64,000 nt of DNA. Origin: Amborella trichopoda. Its lineage: Eukaryota; Streptophyta; Magnoliopsida; Amborellales; Amborellaceae. Below the pieces are notes generated by a model. That model was not told the origin of the DNA. It saw only the letters and a list, made by a program, of their open reading frames with translations, and made no database searches. The position numbers and the translations under genes are program-made. Within the stretch, counting starts at the first letter, position 1; each line of letters begins with the position of its first letter. The stretch covers positions 7,242,097-7,306,096 of the forward strand of contig NW_006494789.1 in assembly GCF_000471905.2 (NCBI RefSeq), given 5' to 3'. Below are positions 29,886 through 41,380 of the stretch, in pieces.

Positions 29886-30644
29886 CCTCTTCCTTCTTCT
29901 CCCTCCTCTCTTCCTTCTTTTCTTTCCTTCCGTCTATTCCCTTCTTCTTTTTAACCATTTTTCTGCTACTCTTTCGTTCGACTAAGAGGGATTGAGGGTA
30001 GCATCTCATGGCAGTTCTGTCATTTAGCCGTAATGTTGTTATATCAGGTTCACTAGGCCCGCTTTACTGCCACGATAGACCGACCAAAATGCTTAGCCAG
30101 TCGATACAGGCAATAGTGTCTAGTAGCAATCTTGTGATCCGATCCCAGTTATCGAGCCCGTCTTGCTACCACGTTATGCCAATCATCCACTAGCCTAGTC
30201 ACTGCTCTGATCTTCTCGCTTGGTCAAATTCTTCTCTCCCCCCATCTTTCTTTCTTCTTTTGAATACGCATGCTTGTGTATGATAATCAAAGAGGAAAAG
30301 GATGAGGCCTCACCCACCTGTCCCATAACCTTTGCCATATCTATGTGTTATCGTAGGAAAGAAAAAAATAAGAAGAGTACGAGCCAAGGGAGGTGATATG
30401 GAACCAGTTTCATTATTGGAGGGATTTCTTCATGATCTTACAGCAGTTAGCCCGAGTTAGTCCTGCACCCACCTTTAAATTCCTCTGTCACTGATTGGTA
30501 ACATCTGCCCCCATTTTCAAATGAGGATATTGAGAGAGGGATCTCACATACTTCTCGAGTCTCTCCCAAAACTTGAGAAGCGTACTGCCTGATCCTCTAG
30601 GGATTTGGAGGGCGAGATCGAGGCACCCAACTAGCCTTCTGGAT

Positions 30645-30985
30645 CTGTGCAAAGCAGTTTAAGGTCATGCAACTAAGACGCTTAGACCGTGGTTATGTAG
30701 TTTAGAGTCATGAAACTAGGACTATGCAGTTTAAGGTCGTGCAACTAGACCTCTGCTACAGTTTAGGGTCATATAGTTTTGACCTTGATGTTAAGCCTTC
30801 TATCGTCATGCAGCCAGGACGTGCAATATGATTTAAGGTCATATAGTTTGGACTGTGCCATTTAGGGTCGTGCAGCTAGACCTCTGCAACAGTTTATGAT
30901 CGTGTAGTTTGGACCATGCAATTTAGGGTCGTGTACCTAGACCAAAGCTATGCAGTTTAAGGTCATGCAGTCAGGACTATGGTGT
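30645..30985 (-). repeat. E2 minisatellite remainder
   Basis: About 9 units of the 35-bp family ('aaggtcatgcaactaagac', 'agtttagggtcgtgcagctagacc'). It joins the short remainder at 12,340-12,367 across E3. Confidence 0.85.
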
Positions 30986-31029
30986 GGGTCGCCATGTGGG
31001 TGACACTGCATGGGGAATAAATTTGCAGA

Positions 31030-31330
31030 TGTGAATCTGACTCCCTGGGGATAAAATGGTTAAGATCGACAAGGGGTCCAGATGGGAAGATCGACTTCAT
31101 TGGGGATAATGGGAATATGTGTGGTTCCCTTATAGGTGAAAAATGGTGCCTAACTCCACTGAGGATAATGAGCTGCAGTACAAATATGACTCCTACTGAG
31201 GTTGAGAAGTCATGGCTTGAATTGAACGACCCAGGTACCACTCCGCTGGGGATAATAGGTCACGATCAAGGTGCAACTTTACTTGGTATAATAGTAGTTA
31301 GATGTGCACGGATTTAAGCATGGGGTGTGC
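31030..31330 (-). repeat. E2 block of PBS-related repeats
   Basis: On the plus strand GACTCCCTGGGGATAA (31,039-31,054), ACTCCACTGAGGATAATG (31,153-31,170) and ACTCCGCTGGGGATAAT (31,240-31,256). The last equals the tRNA-Arg complement over CTCCGCTGGGGAT. In the element's own (minus) strand they are complements of the PBS. Confidence 0.65.
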
Positions 31331-31359
31331 AGTGATGGACTGTTTAGAAGACAACCGGC

Positions 31360-31830
31360 GCTAAGCACAATGAACTTTATTCCATGAACACTCAACCGAC
31401 ACTGAGCCTTTTGAAAGCAGTTGATATTGAGGTCGGCCATCATTACTTTTTAAACACTCAACTGGCGCTAGGGTTGTTAAAAAACAGTGGATGATGAGGA
31501 CAGCACGTGCTATCTCTTGAACACAACCGGCGCTGAGAACACAGTCGTCACTTGGGGTTACTGAAAACACAACCAGCGCTGGGTTTACTAAGAACACAAC
31601 CTACGTTGGGGCTGTTAAAAAAACATAGATGGCAATGAGGACAGCCAGCGCTATCTCTTAAACACAGCCAGTACTAAGCCATTGAGAACATAGTCGGCAC
31701 TGGGGTTACTGAGAACACACCAGCGCTGGGGTTACTGAGAAAACAAACGACATTAGGTTACTAAAAACACAACCGGTGCTTGGTAGTTTTGACAACATAG
31801 CCAGCAACTGGTTGTGGGTTAGTGTTTGGG
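31360..31830 (-). repeat. E2 core repeat block (E3 block 2 counterpart)
   Basis: About 10 units of 35-60 bp: 'aacacaaccggcgctggggttactga' and variants. Confidence 0.7.
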
Positions 31831-32007
31831 CCTTGACCCGAGCCCGACCCTGTCCTGGTGTCTATTTCATAGAATTTCGTGGGCGGTAGTAAAATTTACC
31901 TCAGGCATTGGATGAGAACCTGACCTGGTACAACCCCAGATGTTTGGCCTCCTTAGACATGGCTGGGATTCCCAGTTTGTGAAGGGCATTTGAGGGAAGG
32001 ATCAACC

Positions 32008-32014
32008 TATATAA
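32008..32014 (+). promoter_or_regulatory. Antisense TATA block, E2
   Basis: CTATATAAGGGGGTAACCCC on the plus strand, antisense to E2; upstream of the antisense ORF at 32,880. Confidence 0.5.
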
Positions 32015-32173
32015 GGGGGTAACCCCCATTTTGACTGTTTCACCGAAGGTAAAAAAAACTTAAGGCAAAAACTTTAACTGTGAGAGGAAGTTTCTGATGA
32101 GGGCTTTGGCAAACACACATGGGATTCCGGTAAGAGCCAACATGGAAGATTGTGCATTGCGGGACATTGTGGG

Positions 32174-32569
32174 TCAAGGCAGTGAAGGAACTAGGGAGTT
32201 TAGTGAAGTTTTGTTGGAGTTGTAGGAGCTTGCAGTGAGTTCATGGAGTCCACCAGGAAGCAAGGAAAATCGGCCATGGTTTTGAGGATTCTGGCGAAGG
32301 GAAAAGGAGGAGAAGCTGTCTAAGGTTTTCCTTAGTTTTAGAAGTTTTTTGATGGGCATAAGTGATTTTCTGGTGTATTGGGGAGAAGTTGCAGAGGTTT
32401 CCCTGGTAGTGGAGTAGAGTTTCCGATGGGAATCCAAAGGGCGAAGGGAAACAGACCATCGTTGAAGCTGGATGGTTGCAGGGAAGGTGAACAGTTGTCT
32501 GTCCACAAGTGTGAGACATGTGTCAGGCCAAGACGTGGTGAAAATTGCTATTGGAAATTTTGGAATCAT
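32174..32569 (-). CDS. Possible sense extra ORF in the E2 3' region (131 codons)
   Basis: Open frame rich in Ser, Thr, Leu and Pro in the place that corresponds to E3 24,280-24,900. I could not align it residue by residue with the E3 frame, so it may be chance. No domain recognised. Confidence 0.2.
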   Translation of the reverse strand: MIPKFPIAIFTTSWPDTCLTLVDRQLFTFPATIQLQRWSVSLRPLDSHRKLYSTTRETSATSPQYTRKSLMPIKKLLKLRKTLDSFSSFSLRQNPQNHGRFSLLPGGLHELTASSYNSNKTSLNSLVPSLP

Positions 32570-32664
32570 TGGGGAAGCGAAGCGTCTTAGGTTAGAAAAC
32601 GAGGGGTCTCGAGAACCGAGGAGGCGTGAACACGAAGAGTCATCGGGAGGTGAACAATCACAAC

Positions 32665-32870
32665 ACTGTTGACGCTGACTTAAAATACACAGTTGGTGCT
32701 GGATTTTTCTTTAAAAAGCATAGCAGGTGCTGACTCTCAAAAAAGGCAGCCGACGCTGGGGGTTAGAAGCACAGCCGACACTTGGCCTTCGGAAGACACA
32801 ACCGGCGCTGGACGTTAGCAACACAGCCAACGCTAGCCTTTGCAAGACACAGCCAGCACTAGCTTCAAAC
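32665..32870 (-). repeat. E2 core repeat block (E3 block 1 counterpart)
   Basis: Units 'cagccgacgctggg', 'acaaccggcgctggacgttag', 'cagccaacgctagcc' repeated 6-7 times. Confidence 0.65.
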
Positions 32871-32879
32871 AATGCTTAC

Positions 32880-33238
32880 CTCTGCATGGTGCGCGTCATG
32901 AAGTGCATGGTGTTGCTCGCATGTGGCAATGAGTCATACGTGGGAATTGTTGAGCACAACGATCAACCATGTGCGACAATATTCACGCAAGGCACGAACA
33001 TGGGTGGGCAAAGGGTGGCGGCGAGTGGTAAGCCTGGCTTATGATGCCCATTGGAAGCCAAGTCTTCCAGCACAGCAGTGAAGTCTATGTTGTTCTGCGG
33101 AAGGGCATCTGCTGTGAACAAGGTATGCTCTCCATTATAGGCCAGTTTCTTGCCAGAGAAGTCTGCTTTGTATGTATGATGTACTCGTCAGATGAATTGA
33201 AGCTGACGCATAAATGGTTGGTTTCTTCTTTTGGCCTA
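32880..33238 (+). pseudogene. Antisense ORF in the 3' region, E2 copy
   Basis: Two frames: 32,887-33,044 and 33,041-33,241, which overlap by one frameshift inside the conserved part. Shares GTNMGGQRV with E3 (FMGGQRV), then IGSQVFQH, EVYVVL, KGICCE and LSIIGQFLAR with E3 and E4. The last part runs on to VSSFGL before a stop. It is antisense to E2. Function unknown. Confidence 0.4.
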
Positions 33239-33289
33239 TAACCTTCCTCTTTGAAAGCGCTCGTCAGATGAATTGAAGCTGACTCTCCA

Positions 33290-33450
33290 AGTGGATTTTG
33301 CTTCTTCTTCATGAGGAGAGCAATTCTTTGGTGGGTTTGCTTCTTCTTCATGAGGAGAGCAATTTTGTGGTGGGTTTGCTTCCTCTTCATGAGGAGAGAA
33401 TTTCTTTGGTGGGTTTGCTTCTTCTTCATGTGGAGAGCATTTGTTTTGGC
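33290..33450 (-). repeat. 39-bp tandem repeat, E2 3' region
   Basis: Four copies of about 39 bp ('ttcttcttcatgaggagagc', 'aattctttggtgggtttgc'). On the minus strand they give a repeated Lys/Gln-rich peptide, but E3 and E4 have only one or two copies, so I read it as a repeat, not a gene. Confidence 0.85.
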
Positions 33451-33699
33451 CTGTAACCATCATCTTATCCTTAGATGAAAGAGCAACACCGTGGGTTTTT
33501 GTTTGTAACCGTCCTCTTATCCTCAGATGCAAGAGCAACACTTTTAGTGTCAACTGTTCTCTTTCCTAAGATGCAAGAGACTTGTAACCTCCCTAGTAAT
33601 GGGCTTTTGACTGTAACTTGTAACTGCTTTCAATGCAATAAAAAGAGTTAAGCTTTGCCTAGATTGTCTTGCTTGCTTTGCATTGAGTCTCTCTTCATG

Positions 33700-35000
33700 A
33701 ATATGCATCACGAATAGTACTTCTTTAGGTATCGCCCCTTGATAGGGGGCATTGCCTCCTCTCCATCAAAATGTGCCAGTATGTAGGCTCCATTTGGTGA
33801 GACTTTTTTTACTACAAAGGGACCTTCCCACTTGAGTTCAAACTTCCCTCAATGATGTCCATGCATAACAATCGGCCTTTTTACGGCTCGAACTAGATCG
33901 CCACGGGCGAATGAGTGAACTTTGACCTACCTATCAAAGGCCCTCTTTATTCTCCCTTGGTTGAGTTCTAGGTTCTGCTGAGCCTCCAGTCTCTTTGCAT
34001 TGAGTGCATCCAATTCTTGATACTGGAGTTTGACTCTCTCATCTTTGGTTAGCCCTTGATTCATAGCAACTTGTAGTGAAGGGATTTGAATTTCGAGAGG
34101 TAGAGCTGCTTCACCCCCATAGACCAAAGAATAAGGAGTGGAATCAATAGATTTTTGTGTAGTAGTACGATAGGCCCATAGTGCTCCGGGAAGCTTCTCA
34201 TGCCAGTTCTTCTTTCTCTTTGATACGGATTTTTGTAAAACATTGCACAGAGCCTTATTGAAGTCCTCAGTCAAGCCACTGGTTCGAGGGTGATACATAG
34301 TCGAGTACTTCCACTCGAACCCTCACTGGTTAACCAGGCAATCAATATGATGACTTTAAAATTGAGGGCCATTGTCCAAGATAATACGGTCAGGCACCCC
34401 AAACTGGTATATAATGTGATGTAGAACGAAGTTGGCCACTGCTGTCCCTAGAGCTTGCTTAAGGGGGACTGCTTTAACCCACATGGAGAAATAATCTGTT
34501 GCAACTAGAATAAAAACATGACCCATTGCTGAAGGAGGGTCAATAGGCCCCACAATGTCCACAATGTCCATACCCCATTGTGAGAAGGGCCATGACGCCA
34601 CTGTAGGGTGTAAAGGCTTTGGAGGTTGATGAAAAAGGCTTGAATGTATTTGGCACACCTGGCCCTCTTTAGCATAGTTTAAGGAATCATCAATCATGGA
34701 AGGCCAATAATACCGTAATCTGTGTATCCATTCATAAAACTTTGGACATGACTGGAGTAGTACACAAATTCCTGAGTGTACTTCTTCTAACACCTTATTT
34801 ACTTCTTGCACGTCCACACATCTAAGAAGAATACAATCAAATGACTGTCTGAAGAGAGCAACTCCTTCAAGGAGGGCATACTCGGTAGAAATTTGTCGTA
34901 CACTGTTGCGTTCGGCACGATCTTCCTGGAGCTTGCCATGTTTTAGGAAACTAGTGATGGGCTCTCTCTAATCTTTTACCTGCTCAATTTCCACGCATAT
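33700..35000 (-). pseudogene. E2 integrase
   Basis: Zinc domain: HSGICVLLQ (second His lost), RYYWPSMIDDSLNYAKEGQVCQ (first Cys of CxxC is Gly). Core: MDIVDIVGPID with a 9-bp duplication (DIV twice), IILDNGPQF and SGLTEDFNK, so all three acidic positions are present. C-terminal: YGGEAALPLEIQIPSL, LNQGRIKRAFD, then KKYYS near 33,715. A break near 34,300-34,355 splits the core. Not functional. Confidence 0.85.
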
Positions 35001-35079
35001 TAGGTCAAAGAACTCTGGTTCTTGGTATCAAGCCTTAGCTTCTTGACTCCATGCCATTTCTTGTTCAGTCTTAATTACT

Positions 35080-35690
35080 TTTTTAGCTGATAGAAGTGCT
35101 TCGAATGGATAAGGAGGCCACTCGGGGAAGATATTTCTATCATCATCTGCGTCTACCTCGGTTCTTAGTTCAATGTGTTTCTATTTTTCCACCTAGACGA
35201 GGGTGGATCCTGATGAGGATAATTGAATTGTAGCCCCGATTTTTGCAAGTGAGTCAGCTTGCGAGTTTAGCCTCCTGGGGATGTGACTCAAGGATATGTC
35301 CTCAAACTGGGCCATATATGATTTTGTAGTATCGTGATATGGATTAAATGTGTCTTTTCTCACATCATAGATCCCTTTGAGCTGTCAGATAACCAACTCA
35401 GAGTCACCATAGATCTTGAGCTACTCCAAGTCTAGGACAAAGGCTATCTCCAACTCAATTATAAGGCCTGATATTTTGCCTCATTAGCGAGAGAGAAAGA
35501 AAGTGGCAATAATCCTCCTTTCGAGGTTAGGAATACCCCTTGGTGCCTCCGCGGTCTGATTGGAAGGCTCCGTCGAAGTATAATTTCCACGCATGAGCAA
35601 GCTCTTCACATAATACTTCTTCATCAAGGAGGTCGCATGATAACTGGGATTCCGCCAGTACGGGGTGTGCTGTGAGAAAAATAGCCAAGG
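35080..35690 (-). pseudogene. E2 second RNase H (aRNH), decayed
   Basis: Matches the E4 aRNH in pieces: DEEVLCEELAHAWKLYFDGAFQ-type codons near 35,570-35,630 and the QLKGIYDVRKDTF part near 35,345-35,395. Several frame changes. A later segment (35,080-35,230) corresponds to the E4 WVAKWRHIELRTEV. Confidence 0.65.
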
Positions 35691-35699
35691 CCTGGCCCT

Positions 35700-36270
35700 T
35701 GATGGCCTTTTATGGGACACACATGATCTCGAATTCCATCAGCAATAAGGCCCACATAGCAAAGTGTCCTAATAAGCATGGGCATGTCATGAGAAATTTT
35801 ACAGGATTTGCTTTTGATATGAGTTTCACTTCATGACCAAGCAAGTAGTGACGAAGTTTTTGTACTGCGAAGATAAGGGCCAGGCACATCTTCTCTATAG
35901 GGGGAAAATTCTTCTCGGCCCCTTGCATTCTGTGGTTGAGATAATACAGTGCGGTCTCTTTTCCTTTTCATTGTTCTGCGCCAACAATGCCCCTAGTGAC
36001 TCCTCTAAAGCCGTCACGTACAGGATGAGAGGTTTTCCCAATATCAGTATAGTAAGTACTGGAGGATTGAGTAAATAATGCTTCATATCATCACGCCTGA
36101 CATGCGTCATCCCAGATAAATGGGGTATCTTTCTTTAATAAGTGTGCAAAGGGTTTATAGTGACCTGAGAGGTTTGAGATGAACCAGCATATGTATGCCA
36201 GATGCCCTTGAAGAGAGCATAGTTCTCGCAGTGTAGTTGGTGACGGCATTTCTTAGATCACCTTGATCTT
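35700..36270 (-). pseudogene. E2 RNase H (gypsy type)
   Basis: Pieces 35,895-36,110 (LILYVTALEESLGALLAQNNE) and 35,710-35,928 (EKMCLALIFAVQKLRHYLLGHEVKL). Frameshift between them near 35,925. First acidic region present. Confidence 0.75.
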
Positions 36271-37000
36271 GACTGGTTCAACTTCAAGCCCTCGATGTCT
36301 GACAATGAACCCCAAGAACTTTCTCGAACGCATGCCAAAAGTGCATTTGAGCAGGTTCATTTTAAGTTGATGAAGGCGTAGTCACTCGAATACCTTTTCA
36401 AGGTCTCTCATGTGAGCATCCTTCTCTTCAGATTTTACCAGCAGGAAATTGACATAACATTTCACCTCTTTGTGAATCATGTCTTTGAAGATGCTCATCA
36501 TTTCTCTTTGGTATGTGGCACTAGCATTCTTTAATCCAAAAGGCATCATTGTGTAACAGAAGACCCCTTTTGGAGTTAAGAACGCAATGGCTTCTTCATC
36601 TTTGGGTGCCATCCATATTTGATTATACCCAGAGTACCGGTCCAGAAAGGAAAAGACTTGACTGTGAGCCGTAGTATCGATGAGCATCTAGGTGAATGGT
36701 AACGGGAAGTCATCCTTGGGATAGGCGATATTCAAGCTGCGGAAGTCAATGCAAACCCTGATTAGGTCATTCTTCTTCTTGACTGACATAACATTTGCTA
36801 GCCATTTCGGGTAGTTGACTTCATGAATGAAGCTGTCTTGTCTGAGTTTGGTTACTTCTCATCTATCTACATTTCGAGGTCGGATCTAAACCTTCTTGAT
36901 TTCTGCTTGATATGTTTGACTATTGGATCGATGCCAAGATGATGGACGGCGACTTAGTGCCAGGCAAAGACGTCTCGGTTTGCTCAAAAAAAAGGAGTAA
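36271..37000 (-). pseudogene. E2 reverse transcriptase, active site altered
   Basis: RDVFAWH is followed by a short deletion of the HEMSGLDPQ segment. Then YPKWLANVMSVKKKN, AYPKDDFPLPFT, stop, FSFLDRYSGYNQI (first catalytic Asp kept), GLKNASATYQREM, and CYVNFLLVKSEE: the YVDD site reads YVNF, so both metal-binding Asp are gone. The piece 36,382-36,687 is open. Confidence 0.85.
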
Positions 37001-37190
37001 GATCTCCTTTCTCTTCCAGAGACATATTCGCTAAGATGAAAGTGGGCTTGAGATCAATCTCATCTCTTAGATTTCTTTCTTCGAGTTCGTTAGCAGTGGC
37101 TTGACCACCTTCTTCCCATTCTTCTGATGCCTCTTGCAATTCTTCCTCATTGCTTTTAGAGGTCTTTTGTTCAACCTCAAGTGCAGAGGC

Positions 37191-38189
37191 CTATGATTCT
37201 GACATCTTCGCCTCTGATAGAGTGCATAATTTATGTATCTTTCCCGAATTGAGGAACAAAAGGTTCTTCCGGAAGCATGGACTGCATCTCGGGGTGCAGG
37301 AGTTCGACTTGGAGGTTACAGGGAATTTGAGATTCAATGATTGTGAGTGAGAAGCGACCTCGTATGATTTGCACGGTCTTTGCATATGTATTGGAAGTGT
37401 TTGTGCTACGCTAGATGATACTTCATAGACTTGTACCATATGGTAAGCTTCGTGAGAATAGAAGCTCTGTCCTCTTGATTCCTTCAATCTTTGTGCTAAG
37501 TAAAGCTCAAGGGCCCACTGGGGTTTCCTTGGCTTTGACTTTTTATGCTTCTTTAAAGAAGACGACTCTGCTTTGGCTTTAGCTGCCAGGGCGTCAGCAA
37601 CAGTTAAGAATCCAGCTGCCTTGGCCAAGGTCCGTGGAAACGTCTTCCATTGTGTCCTGCTTATGTTGGATCCTTCAAGTTCTCTATCAAGCGCCTTGAA
37701 GTCTGGACGTTTCAAGGCTGTACTTGTAGGAGACAAATGGAGAAGAAAGATGAGAAATAAAAGAACAAGAAGGAGAAGGGTCAAAAAGTTGGGGACCTTT
37801 AAGGTTGATCCAACATCAGACCGATTTGGGCAGCTTGTTATGTCATCACCAGGGTTGGATGTTTGCAGGGAATCTTTTGGGTCTTTCCCTTGCTTAGACC
37901 GTTGGGGGGTGCTTTTCACATCGTCATCCTCATTGAATGTGCTTTGAGGAGAAGATGACTCAGGAACATCCTCTTGATAAGAAGGAAGGAGGGTCATGTC
38001 AAGGATGAAGTCCAGTAACGTTGGCAGTGGCAGAAGAGCCCTGAGAAATTCTTGCTCGATTGGCGGTTGAGCCATCTTGTTTCTCCGACGAGCAGCCCTT
38101 GGTTCCCATCTCCTTCTGGTTTTCTGTAGTGGTGCTTGATTTATCTCGCTAGGCTTGTTAACAGTCCTAGCAGACCGTGATGCCTGCAC
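37191..38189 (-). pseudogene. E2 gag-RT linker (332-codon open frame)
   Basis: The longest open frame of the window. N-terminal part basic (RRRWEPRAARRRNKM), then acidic Ser-rich repeats of the type DDVKSTPQRSKQGKDPKDSL, a Leu/Phe run at about residue 133-150 that comes from a frameshifted Ser-rich stretch of E3, then FKALDRELEGSNISR and the basic KKHKKSKPRKPQW. No D-T/S-G protease motif. The C-terminal third is out of the E3 frame. Role unknown; position would be that of the protease. Confidence 0.6.
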
Positions 38190-38820
38190 TGATTACTTGT
38201 TTTTGTTGGCTATGTCAGGTGTTAGTCTGAGAGCTACCATTACCCCGGTTGTTCACCGAGCTTGTAGACGGTTGTTGTGATCCTTCGTGGTGGCGTGATA
38301 GGCTTTCTATGCGAATTGATTTAAAGATTAGCTCTGACATGGAAGTCGGGTTGGAGGCCTCAACATGAAAAGCAATCTAAGGTTGCATGTTTTGCACACA
38401 AGTTCGAATTGCTTCCTTCTCAGGCATATGATTGGGATGACGAGCAGCTAATTTTCTCCACCTTGATATGAACTGGTCCACAGGCTCATCAGGATCTTGG
38501 GCCAGGATGAGAAGCTCGATGGTTTGAACTTCTCTCGCGACCTCATAGAAACACCGGTGAAACAACTTCTCCATTTCCTCCAAATTATGCACCGAGTTTG
38601 GGGGAAGTTGAGCATACCACTGAAAAGTTGGGTCATCAAGGAAGGAGACTCCCATCAGCCGCTGTTTCTTGGCATGCAGATTGTAAAAGGGTGAATTGCT
38701 GGTTCAGGAACGTGGTTCGTTGAATAGGGGAAACTTCCCTTTTATAGGGGAAACTTCCCTTTCTTGTAATCTGAGAGAATCGGGACTTCGTCAATGTATG
38801 AAGGGTACGACCTTTGATAA
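38190..38820 (-). pseudogene. gag: E2 gag core, cut by E4
   Basis: Right end at 38,820 reads the codons before YPSYIDE and is where E4 begins. Core 38,377-38,655: DDPTFQWYAQLPPNSV, EEMEKLFHRCFYE, VDQFISRWRKLAARHP, EKEAIRTCVQNM. Left of it come VEASNPTSMSE and SRHHEG in broken frames, then a deletion joins directly to the linker, so no zinc knuckle remains. A 21-bp duplication (38,727-38,770) disrupts the N-terminal side. Confidence 0.8.
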
Positions 38821-39952
38821 GTCATTTCACTCTGAACATATTTTTCAGCACCTTTGTCCCTAGTAGAAAACAGGTCAATAAAGTCTACAAAACAATGAAA
38901 ATTCTCGACAGTCTCAAAATAGCCCCAGAACTGGCCAGGATCTTCATCAGCACTTCAAAAGACCACCTGTCATGTTTCATCACGATCAAACATGTTTGAG
39001 GCAGTGAACACAAAAAAATAATTTCAACGAAAACGGTCTCTAGCACCCTAAAATGGACCTTGTAACTAGATCTATACTTTTGGTGCATCAAACAGCTGTG
39101 AGACCATTACCATTAGATCGGCATGGTTGAAAACCACTATGGGTCAAGTTTCAGCTTAATCGAGCACTCCAGGACAAAGTAATGGGTAAAAGACTAAAAA
39201 GAAGTAGGATGCACATTATTCCTTTGCGGCCTCACTGTACCAAAACACCATTAAAGGTGGCTGCTTTTACAGTCACAGGCAGTCACTTTCGGGGCCTATA
39301 TCTTACTCATTCCAAGAAGATAGATCACGACATTTGCATACCAGATCGGCACGAAACGAATTGCATTATGTGCACGAGGTCCGAGGCTCTCTTTGGTTAC
39401 GATGAACGATTGGATTTCACACACAAAGGCGTCAAGGCTGCTGTAAATTCCAACCGTCGGACTTCAAGATTCCGGTCAAAAACTAAACACGACAAAATCT
39501 TCTTCCGGATAAGAAATCAAGCTACGTTCGTTGCAACATGATCGTGACGACATGCTCAGTGTGATTCAATGAAGAAATCAAAGAAACATCAAGGAACGAT
39601 CACACAATTGATCCGAAGTTTCAAGATCCATCAAAGATTCAAGACTCATGATTGTGGCTCGAAACATGATTCATGGCTCGAAGTTGGTCTCAAAATGATC
39701 ACCATATCGAGCCCTACAAGAAAATAATAATCATTCGATCAAATAGGCATCAGAACGACCTTGGGTCAGCCACGAAAGATCACGCAAGTTCTCGAGCAGC
39801 AGTAAGGATTGTTCTGGAATTTAACACATTGTTAGGCAAGGGAAAAACAGTTCTTTTGCACCCACTTTTAAAATTTCTTTAAATTCAATTAAATTTTAAT
39901 TATCTTCATCTCTACCTAGTTTTGGGTGTACACCTATCCTTTAGCCCAATTC

Positions 39953-39960
39953 TATATAAA
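39953..39960 (+). promoter_or_regulatory. LTR TATA box (E4)
   Basis: TATATAAA, same context as E3. Confidence 0.75.
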
Positions 39961-40009
39961 CATGCGAAGCAAAATTGTAAGGGCCTTCAATTCATTTTCG
40001 GATTAAATC

Positions 40010-40015
40010 AATAAA
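40010..40015 (+). terminator. LTR poly(A) signal (E4)
   Basis: AATAAA about 50 bp after the TATA box. Confidence 0.65.
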
Positions 40016-40099
40016 ATTTCCATTCCTACTTGAGTATGTGAGTACATCATGGAAAGGAAAGAGGAGAGAGAAGAAAAGGGTTGGTACCCTTTGGGCAGG

Positions 40100-40615
40100 T
40101 AATTTTCTCTCTCCTCTCTTCTCGTCTCTATCTCTATCTCTATCTCTTTCTCTCTCCTCCTCCCTTATCGTCTCATATCTCCTTCTCATTTATATCTCTT
40201 TCTCTCTCCTTCTCTCTTTCTCTCTCCTCCCCTCTTTCTTTCTCTTTTTTCTCTCTCCTCTCTTCTTATATTTATCTTTTCTCTTTCCTACTCCTTTCAT
40301 GTCTCTATCTCCTTCTCATCTTTATCTCTTTCACTCACCTTCTCTTTTTCTCTCTCTTCTTTCACTCTCCTACCCTCTTTTTCTCTTCTCTCTCCCCTCT
40401 CTTCTCCTCTCTCTTTCTCTCTCCTCCTTCCTTCTCATCTCTATCTCTTTCTCTCTCCTCATTCCTTCTTATCTTTATGTCTTTCTCTCTCCTTCACTCT
40501 TTCTCTCTCTTCTTTCTCTCTCCTCTCCTCTCTTCTCATCTCTATCTCCTTCTTATCTCTATCCTCTTCTCATCTCTATCTCTTTTTCTCTCTTCTTCTA
40601 ATTTATATCTCCTTC
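40100..40615 (+). repeat. Pyrimidine tract (E4)
   Basis: CT tract with interspersed 'catctctatctc' units. Introduced by 'ggtaccctttgggcaggtaa'. Confidence 0.9.
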
Positions 40616-40616
40616 T

Positions 40617-41380
40617 ATCACAACAGATGAGGCTTAGTGCCGGTTGGTTTTCTCCAATTAGAACTGACGAGGCGTAGCACCAGTTGGTTTTCTCTTGTCA
40701 CAACTGACGAGGCTTAGCACTGGTTGGTTTTCTCTTGTCACAACTGACGAGGCTTAGTGTCAGTTGGGTTTCTCCTTCCTCTTTCAATCGGTAAAACCTA
40801 GCGTTAGTTGATTTTCTCTCTCCTTCTGTCTGTCAATCAATGAGACTTAGAGTCAATTGAATTTCTCTCTCCTCTTCTATTAGTCGATGAAGCTTAGCAT
40901 CAACTAATCCTCTCCCTCCTCTTTTATCAATCAGTGAGACATAACGCCGATTGATTTTCTCCTTCCTTTATCAGTCGGTGAAACTTAACACCGGTTGGCA
41001 TTCTCTCTCCTTTTGTCTATCAGTCGGTGAGACCTAGCACCGACTGGTTTTCTCTCTCTTCTGTCAGTCGGTGAGACTTAGTGTTGACTGGTCTTCTCTC
41101 TCCTCTCCTATCAGTCGGTATGACTTAGCACCAACTTATTTTCTCTCCCTTACCTTGTCAGTCGGTGAGACCTAATGCTTATTAGTTTTCTCTCTTTTCC
41201 TCTATCAGTCAGTTAGACCTAATACCGACTGGTTTTCTCTCTTCCTCTGTCAGTTGGCGAGACCTAGTGCTGACTAGTTTTCTCTCTCATCTCCTGTCAG
41301 TCAGTGAAGCCTAGCACTGACTAGATCTCTCTCTCTTCATTCCAAACACAGTCGGCAATGCTTAGCCTCGACTATGCCTT
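40617..41380 (+). repeat. U5 hairpin array (E4)
   Basis: About 17 units. Perfect example: CAGTCGGTG (41,021-41,029), loop AGACCTAG, CACCGACTG (41,038-41,046), 9 of 9 pairs. The first four units (40,617-40,760) have the arm pair CAACTGACGAGG / CACTGGTTGG, a variant stem that still pairs in part. Confidence 0.85.

Larger units (their letters stand above)
12368..30633 (+). mobile_element. E3: complete but decayed Tat-lineage element (18.3 kb)
   Basis: 5' LTR, PBS, leader ORF, gag, linker, RT, RNase H, aRNH, integrase, 5.5-kb 3' region and a 3' LTR that has lost U3. Inserted in the E2 3' minisatellite and flanked by GCCTC/GCCTT. Coding order and dual RNase H are diagnostic for Tat; size is in the range known for Ogre-like elements. 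By eye the two LTRs agree at about 85-90% over 200 bp of U5 (14,930-15,130 against 29,955-30,175), so the insertion is old. Confidence 0.85.
28781..30633 (+). repeat. E3 3' LTR, U3 deleted
   Basis: Begins exactly at the TATA box (TATATAAACAGGCACTGCC) and ends CCCAACTA at 30,633. Collinear with 13,669-15,541. About 1.3 kb of U3 plus the PPT were lost in one deletion after insertion. Contains 20 N at 29,089-29,108. Confidence 0.85.
30634..38824 (-). mobile_element. E2, right (5'-ward) part: 3' region and gag-pol
   Basis: Continuation of the element cut by E3. Reading leftward from 38,820: gag, linker, RT, RNase H, aRNH, integrase (to 33,700), then the 3' region. Cut at its right side inside gag by the E4 LTR. 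Compared with E3 and E4 about 0.9 kb between gag core and linker is missing, including both zinc knuckles. Confidence 0.8.

Noticed and set aside
33085..33429. Lys/Gln-rich repeated protein on the minus strand
   Set aside because: Product of the 39-bp tandem repeat, not conserved in E3 and E4.
38189..38824. Host gene on the minus strand before the linker frame
   Set aside because: The segment is Gag core; the long open frame next to it matches the E3 and E4 linkers.
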